DNA from: Owenia fusiformis
Lineage: Eukaryota > Annelida > Polychaeta > Sabellida > Oweniidae
NCBI GenBank assembly: GCA_903813345.2
Contig: CAIIXF020000002.1
Location: 3,448,001-3,512,000, forward strand
DNA: 64,000 bases
Reading direction: 5' to 3'
This document shows, piece by piece, positions 58,901 to 64,000 of the stretch (position 1 is its first letter; every line of letters starts with the position of its first letter). Both the position numbers and the translations under genes were made by a program. Below the pieces are notes generated by a model. That model ran no database searches, was not told the DNA's origin, and worked only from the letters and a program-made list of their open reading frames with translations.

Positions 58901-61900
58901 CAGGGTAGATGCAAACAAGCCACCCACATGTTTTTTTTGAAATGTTTTCCTGATTTTCAACCCCTTCCACTCTGGTTTTTGGTTTTTATAATTTTTCTTG
59001 CATAAATATATTGCGTTTTGACACACAGTTAACCCCTTTAAAGGAATAAGTGATTCCTTTTCGATAAAGTGGAAAACAAAATTTCCCATGTTATTTTCCC
59101 ATAGGGAAAACTCATGCGATCCATTGCTTTCAGCTAATTTTGGTCACCCATAATAGATATCTTTAAAACCCCTGAAGGAATCACTTATTCCTTAAAGTGG
59201 TTAACTGTGTGTCAAAACACAACATATTGATGCAACAAAAATTTAGAAAGCAGGGGTGGAAGGGGTTGAAAATCAGAACAACATTTCAGAAAAAACATGT
59301 GGATGGGTTGTTTGCACCTCCCCTGTCTCAGAGTCAAAATTATTTTATCATCTCTATGAGTGCTTTTCCTGGAGGTAATGCATTGATCTAACATACGCAC
59401 CTGTTTAAATCCTCAGAGAATAGCCAAAATCCAACTTATGACTATCCGAAATCTATTGCACTAATTTCCCTCCTCCTTTAACTTTGAAAAGTTCCTAAAA
59501 AAAACAGGCACTTTTGTGAAAACAACCGGTGAAAATTGCCTGTTGCCAACTGCTAATGAAACCCCTGATTAGTATATCAAAACTTGTTGTTCAAAAGCCA
59601 CCAAGACTGGCCAAAGGTGTTCAGATTGGTAGTTGTTCACAAAGTCTTCATTGAGAGTTGTTCATATTATTGGCTGGGCTCTCGCTAGGCTTTTAGAGTG
59701 TGGCACAGCACCACACTCTATTTAGCTCCCACCACAACCTATTGGCAAATCATGATTGATTCCACAGTCTAAACTTGAGCAAATACACAATTTCAGCATG
59801 TGAAAATGATAAAATAACATAAGATATGATTTATCACGATTGAACGGTTATGCTTAAGATGTTTCCACCACACCCTAAATTTTTCCTGGTGAGAGCGCTG
59901 ATTGGAGAGGTATTTGGTATACAAACCATAATATCAGGCCTCGTTGATCTCCACGCATAAAAGCAAGAAGGCACGGCTCCCAGTTCAGACTTCTAAATGA
60001 GGTTTACAGTCACCTGAAAACTTATTAAAAATGAGAAAAATTCATGACATAGTAAAAAATTTGGCACTCATTTATATTGAAAAAATAATTTTGACAAGAA
60101 CAGTTGCAAGTGTCGAACAATAAATTCAGACCCTTAGACATACTAAAATTTCTTTCAAAAACTTTTTCTTATGAAAATATACACAAAATAAATAATGATA
60201 AAAGATTTAGTCCAAAATTGTTGTTTCATTTGCAGCTATCCGATACTGTGAGAAATGCAAGTGTGTCAAACCAGATAGATGTCACCACTGCTCAGTGTGT
60301 GGAGCGTAAGTAGCAAAAAACATTTTAAGTCTGTCAAGTCACTTTGATGTTATTTAAGTCACCTTTTTTAAGAAATATCACATTAAACATTAATTTTAGT
60401 AGAATACCAATTGTTTACATGTAGTTAGCATTTGGTGTATGAATGTTCAAGTCAGTAAAGATTAAATTAAAAAATTATGGCGCCATATTTTTTTGATTTT
60501 TCTTTAATATGTTTTGCAGGTGTGTGTTAAAGATGGACCATCACTGTCCATGGTAAGATCTTTTATTTCATTTATTAAATTGAAAATAATACAGTGATAT
60601 TAATATTTAAGGTGGAAGACACCTTATACAGGCAGATTATCCATTCATGGTGGGTAAAAACCTTTATGATGCCCACGTGTTCTATAAGCATATTCATATT
60701 GTTCTTTTAGCGAAATCATTTTGACCTTAAAAGTCATAGTTAGTTAACCAAAAGTTGATTTCAATTTTGATTTCAAATTCACAACACCCAGAAATAGACT
60801 AAAAGGTTTTAATTATTTTTTTTACCAATATAATTGTATTGTATTTGTGTTTCAGGGTGAACAACTGTGTATGCTACACTACTTATAAATTCTTCGTCCT
60901 ATTCCTTGGATACGCTTTGTTATATTGCTTGTATATAGCAGCAACCTCAGCACAATACTTTGTCAAGTTCTGGACAGTAAGTTAAACTTTTCCTTTATTT
61001 GGTAGACCTTCCCTTATTTGGTAGATCTTCCCTTATTTGGCAGATCTTTCCTTATTTGGTAGATCTTCCCTTATTTGGCAGATCTTTCCTTATTTGGTAG
61101 ATCTTTCCTTATTTGGTAGATCTTTCCTTATTTGGTAGATCTTCCCTTATTTGGCAGATCTTCCCTTATTTGGTAGATCTTTCCTTATTTGGTAGATCTT
61201 CCCTTATTTGGTAGATCTTTCCTTATCTGGCAGATCTTCTTTGAGCCTCAGAATTGGAACATAAATGTCAATAGACATTTAAATGTTCAAGCTGAAGACA
61301 GATAAGGAATTTACACTTGTCATTTCTAAAGTCAGTAAAATATTCAGGTGAATGAAATATAAACTTAATTAAAGTATCCATTGTTTCTGATTCTCTTTCA
61401 TGAAATTTATGATTGTTATGTAATGATTCAAATGAAGATTTATCTCTAAATGATAGAAATATTGATAAAATAATTCAAACATTTATGATGAGTGATATAT
61501 TGAAAGGGTTTTGTATTGTATTGATGTATTATGTTCACAAATGGCATTTTTAAAATGCATAGAAGAAAAGCATTGGGCTCAGTGGAACCTGTAAAGTGGA
61601 TCAACCACAAGACCACAAGACCAACTGAACATCTCCCAAGTGGAACACTTTAAAATGTGTACCAAAGCTGTTCCACTTAAACATATTTCAATTCATTTTT
61701 TGTAGAAGGCAGGATTTTCCCATGTGACTGGCTTCGAATACAAATTTCGGGAATACACCAAAGAATCGTTCAATTGCGTACCAAATTATTAATCTTTTTA
61801 TGGCTTTATTGTTTTCAGAAACCTGAAAATTCAACTACCAAGATCATGGTTCAGTTTCTTTTTTTCGTCGCAGGAATGTTTGGACTAGCTTTAATAATAC

Positions 61901-63312
61901 TACTAGGATTTCATATATTTCTTGTTCACAAGAATAGGTCAACGATAGGTACATAAAGTATACAGAAAAACAACCAAGCAGAATTGTTTCATTTTTTGTT
62001 CCATTTCCTATTCAATATCAGAAAAATCAAAAGAGGTTGATCAATAGAAATAACAAATACTTGTCAGTTCTAGAATGTTCATGTATAGTTCTAGAACAGT
62101 TCATGAACAGTTCTTATGTTTTTCATGTGGGATTAGTGAACGTTTGAATGTAAATTAACTCATATGCACATGATCAAAAATTGTTATATAATATTCAAAA
62201 ATACATGAAAATGTATATGAAAAATGAAACAATTTGGACAGGTTATTTTAATATTGTTTGCACAGTTTTTTTTTCTTTTAGAGTTCTAACACCATGTAGA
62301 GGTGATTTTCCACATATGTTAACAATAGTCTCTGTAAAGAGAAAATAGTATGTCAGCATGAATCCATCTATACAAATCCTGGCTTCCATTAAACTTTCAA
62401 TCATCAGATTTAAAGAAAAGTATTAAGCACTGGTACTCACCAAGATGGAAGAACTTCCGGGCTTCGTTTTTGGTAAGATAACTTGTCAACAACTTGACTC
62501 ATAAGTGCCGTAGAATCGAAAAATAAAAATATCTTACTAAAAACGAAGCCCGGAATTTCTTCCATCTTGTTACGCTGACGTATCGTCAGTGTAACTTGGT
62601 GAGTACCAGTGATTAAGGTGTGCCTCACTTGCTTGTATTGCGTTATCAGATGATGTTTGGGTGAATCATTATCTTAGAAATTCAGCACTGCTTACCTTAA
62701 TCCTCTGACGCCCAGTAGAAACAAAGTTGAAATATTTTGTTTTGTCTTTATTTTGAGCCTGCTGTTGACATGGGGGATCTATTCCATAGTTTTGTAACAC
62801 TCAAGACTAATGAATATGTCAGTTGAGAATAGAGGCCTATCTGGAGTTTTTATGCAGAATTGCCAAGTTAAAATTGTGGCAAAGAGTACCCAATCCCCAG
62901 GTGTACAAGCTGCAAAGCCAGATCCACCTAGATATTATCTAAACTGACATATTGATCTGATACAGGGTGTCCCAAAAAGTAACAGCGCTGGTGTTGTCCT
63001 TTTGTAACCACTGATCATGTTAAAATTTTTACAGAATGTACTTTCATGTATTGCGACTTGAACATGATAAGTGCAGTATTAACTAAATGCCAGCACCATT
63101 CCTGATACTTTTTGAACACCCTTTGTTTGTTTTGTTTCTTTTTCTTTATTTCTAATGCTTTATTTTTTCTTAATTCTAGGGAGGTCTAGAACAAGGGGGA
63201 GGTCGTTTCCACATCCTCTTCCTGTTCTTTGTATCATTCATGTTCGGCCTTAGTTTAGTCTCCTTATTTGGGTATCATTTATATCTAACCTGCAACAATA
63301 GATCTACATTAG
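55847..63312 (+). CDS. ZDHHC15-like palmitoyltransferase, 5' part
   Basis: Exons: 55,847-55,961; 57,790-57,816; 58,257-58,351; 58,524-58,650; 60,236-60,305; 60,520-60,552; 60,856-60,976; then 61,819-61,948 or 63,180-63,312. All borders are GT-AG and phases are consistent. The protein has TM1 ending WSYYAYV, TM2 ([17 protein letters not shown]), the cysteine-rich domain ([20 protein letters not shown]), the catalytic DHHC ([12 protein letters not shown]), TM3 and TM4. DHHC enzymes transfer palmitate through the DHHC cysteine at Golgi or plasma membrane. RTNSGAIRYC and CHHCSVC are closest to the ZDHHC2/15/20 group, best to ZDHHC15. The C-terminal exons lie beyond 64,000. Confidence 0.93.
56395..57110. 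mobile_element. Inverted pair of tRNA-like SINEs
   Basis: At 56,395-56,500 a tRNA-like head has an A-box-like GAGCGGTAGAGC and a perfect B box GGTTCAATTCC. The following tail (TGATATTCCCTG, AAATGTAAGAAATCTTGG, GGGAGCCAGTGTAATTGA) returns inverted from about 56,845 to 57,030, with a decayed head complement to about 57,110. Two copies thus face each other across about 150 bp in intron 1 and can form a long hairpin. Confidence 0.65.
57110..57462. mobile_element. Foldback element in intron 1
   Basis: About 57,115-57,230 (TTTGAATTTTAGAC, ACCAGGTGTTTG, AAGGATTGTGAGTCTC) pairs with 57,335-57,462. The centre holds an inner CCATGGGCTTTCAA palindrome that resembles the ends of the 35,296 element. Confidence 0.75.
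57790..57816 (+). CDS. ZDHHC15-like exon 2 (27-nt microexon)
   Basis: Acceptor TGTTTTCAG, donor AAAAG/GTAAGT. Adds about nine residues (WTVENTGEK) between TM1 and TM2 and keeps frame between exons 1 and 3. Confidence 0.85.
58257..58351 (+). CDS. ZDHHC15-like exon 3
   Basis: Encodes TM2 and the start of the cytosolic loop ([12 protein letters not shown]). Confidence 0.9.
58524..58650 (+). CDS. ZDHHC15-like exon 4
   Basis: Encodes [20 protein letters not shown] through RTNSG, the linker before the cysteine-rich domain. Confidence 0.9.
58735..59490. mobile_element. Foldback element of about 0.75 kb in intron 4
   Basis: Arms of about 320 bp, 58,735-59,060 and 59,165-59,490, are inverted copies (GGAGGGAAATTA, GGATTTAAACAGGTGC, CAACCCCTTCCA and complements). 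The spacer is about 100 bp. The frames on both strands are arm products. Confidence 0.85.
60236..60305 (+). CDS. ZDHHC15-like exon 5
   Basis: Encodes the first half of the zinc-binding cysteine-rich domain: [20 protein letters not shown]. Confidence 0.92.
60520..60552 (+). CDS. ZDHHC15-like exon 6 (33-nt microexon with DHHC)
   Basis: Carries the catalytic motif [11 protein letters not shown]. Acceptor TTTTGCAG, donor TG/GTAAGA. It is too short to show as an open frame of its own. Confidence 0.92.
60856..60976 (+). CDS. ZDHHC15-like exon 7
   Basis: Encodes [13 protein letters not shown] and TM3, ending ...YFVKFWT at phase 0. Confidence 0.92.
60990..61240. repeat. 20-bp tandem repeat in intron 7
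   Basis: About a dozen units of TTATTTGG(T/C)AGATCTT(T/C)CC start 14 bp after the exon 7 donor. AGATCT in each unit is palindromic. Confidence 0.9.
61819..61948 (+). CDS. ZDHHC15-like exon 8a (alternative TM4)
   Basis: 130 nt, acceptor ATTGTTTTCAG, donor ATAG/GTACAT. Phase 0 in, phase 1 out. Encodes [19 protein letters not shown]...NRSTIG. Homologous in position and pattern to exon 8b. Confidence 0.8.
62428..62611. repeat. 184-bp hairpin between exons 8a and 8b
   Basis: CACTGGTACTCACCAAGATG at the left pairs with CTTGGTGAGTACCAGTG at the right, and CCGGGCTTCGTTTTTGGTAAG with its complement inside. The right arm holds an extra small palindrome (CTGACGTATCGTCAG). Confidence 0.85.
62964..63125. 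mobile_element. Short mariner-type MITE
   Basis: CAGGGTGTCCCAAAAAGTAAC at the left and GATACTTTTTGAACACCCTTTG at the right, with CAGCGCTGGTG/CCAGCACC inside. The right end is slightly decayed. Confidence 0.65.
63180..63312 (+). CDS. ZDHHC15-like exon 8b (alternative TM4)
   Basis: 133 nt, acceptor TTAATTCTAG, donor TTAG/GTAAGG. Phase 0 in, phase 1 out. Encodes [20 protein letters not shown]...NNRSTL, closest to the vertebrate TM4 pattern (FHVLFLFFV). Confidence 0.85.
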
Positions 63313-64000
63313 GTAAGGAGAAATAACCCCCCCCCCCCTGTTGATGGCACAAACTTATGGTCATCCATTTACATAACTAACCTGGGAGTCCAGGACTTGA
63401 TATTCATAGTGCCAAAGTAGTTATTTGCTACCAGAATTCATTGGATAATTACCTATTATTTTTTCCACAATTTTTGCTAACTTTCTTGGAATAGTATTGT
63501 GTACTTCCGTCTGGCCTCTGATTACCCTACCTACATGTGTGTTATAAAACCATTTTCTCTCTTATTCCCCCATTGGTAAGAAAATCCTTGAAATTCCGAA
63601 TAGAGTTCAATATCAATTTTTACATGTAGCTCATTATACCTGTTCAAGTCTATGGCTTTAGTTGACAACTACTTGATGGTAGCAAATAACTACCTCAAAA
63701 TGGGCCAGTAAGCTACTAGATAGTATTTTGGCAAGAATAATGTCAAGACCTGGATTACTGGCTGACTGGTACCATCATATTGTTTAGCTGGATTTAGCAA
63801 AGATAAACAATGACATTGACTGTCCCGGGGTCCAATGCTCAAACACATTAAAAAGTGAGAATTGTAAATCATAAAAATTGCTATTTTCAAGTATTGGACC
63901 CCCTATTTTTGAGCATCTTGATTTGAAATAATACAATAATTGAAATGAATGAATGTGTGTACCATATTCAAAACTGAAATGAATGTGTGGAGAGACCATA
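63313..64000. other. Intron 8, no further exon found
   Basis: Starts with a C-run. The next ZDHHC exon is not within the window. Confidence 0.6.

Overview
The window reads as genomic DNA of an invertebrate animal, most likely marine. Genes have GT-AG introns, the DNA is AT-rich, and short non-autonomous transposons, foldback elements and minisatellites fill most of the space. Animal-type protein families are present: a DHHC palmitoyltransferase with animal exon structure, leucine-rich-repeat surface proteins, a class A GPCR remnant and a secreted-type polysaccharide lyase. The phylum cannot be fixed from the sequence; a lophotrochozoan or an invertebrate deuterostome would both fit.

Layout. 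1-12 kb holds a broken GPCR fragment (5.7-6.1 kb) that runs into a tandem array, then a repeat-rich zone with an internal duplication (7.0-8.7 kb against 9.9-11.1 kb) in which each copy carries an insertion the other lacks. 11.5-51.5 kb is a large head-to-tail tandem duplication: D1, about 11,522-28,165, and D2, about 28,646-51,490. Each unit carries, in order, an LRR protein with a hydrophobic C-terminal tail (LRR1, + strand), an LRR-FN3-transmembrane receptor (LRR2, + strand) and the last exon of a PL14-like polysaccharide lyase gene (- strand). The lyase continues upstream only in D2; in D1 its last exon is orphaned. The two protein pairs differ at about 4% of residues. Because D1 and D2 are paralogues, each serves as the empty site for insertions in the other. 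This defines a 5'-truncated LINE, several foldback elements and an expanded 79/82-bp minisatellite in D1, and in D2 an 8.64-kb insertion, a 2.53-kb hAT-like element with arrayed arms and a 1.29-kb element with repeated subterminal motifs. 55.8-63.3 kb holds the 5' part of a ZDHHC15-like palmitoyltransferase gene (+ strand); its last two visible exons look like mutually exclusive alternatives encoding the fourth membrane segment. The gene runs off the window.

How it fits together. LRR1 and LRR2 lie on the same strand in both units, so the duplication copied a two-gene surface-protein module whole; no direct functional link to the lyase or the palmitoyltransferase is shown. The most interesting items are the candidate mutually exclusive exon pair, the duplicated LRR module with a GPI-signal-like tail on LRR1, and the 8.64-kb insertion bounded by CAC...GTG ends and a 3-bp duplication. 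All coordinates, splice sites and target-site duplications were read by eye; no alignment or database search was run.
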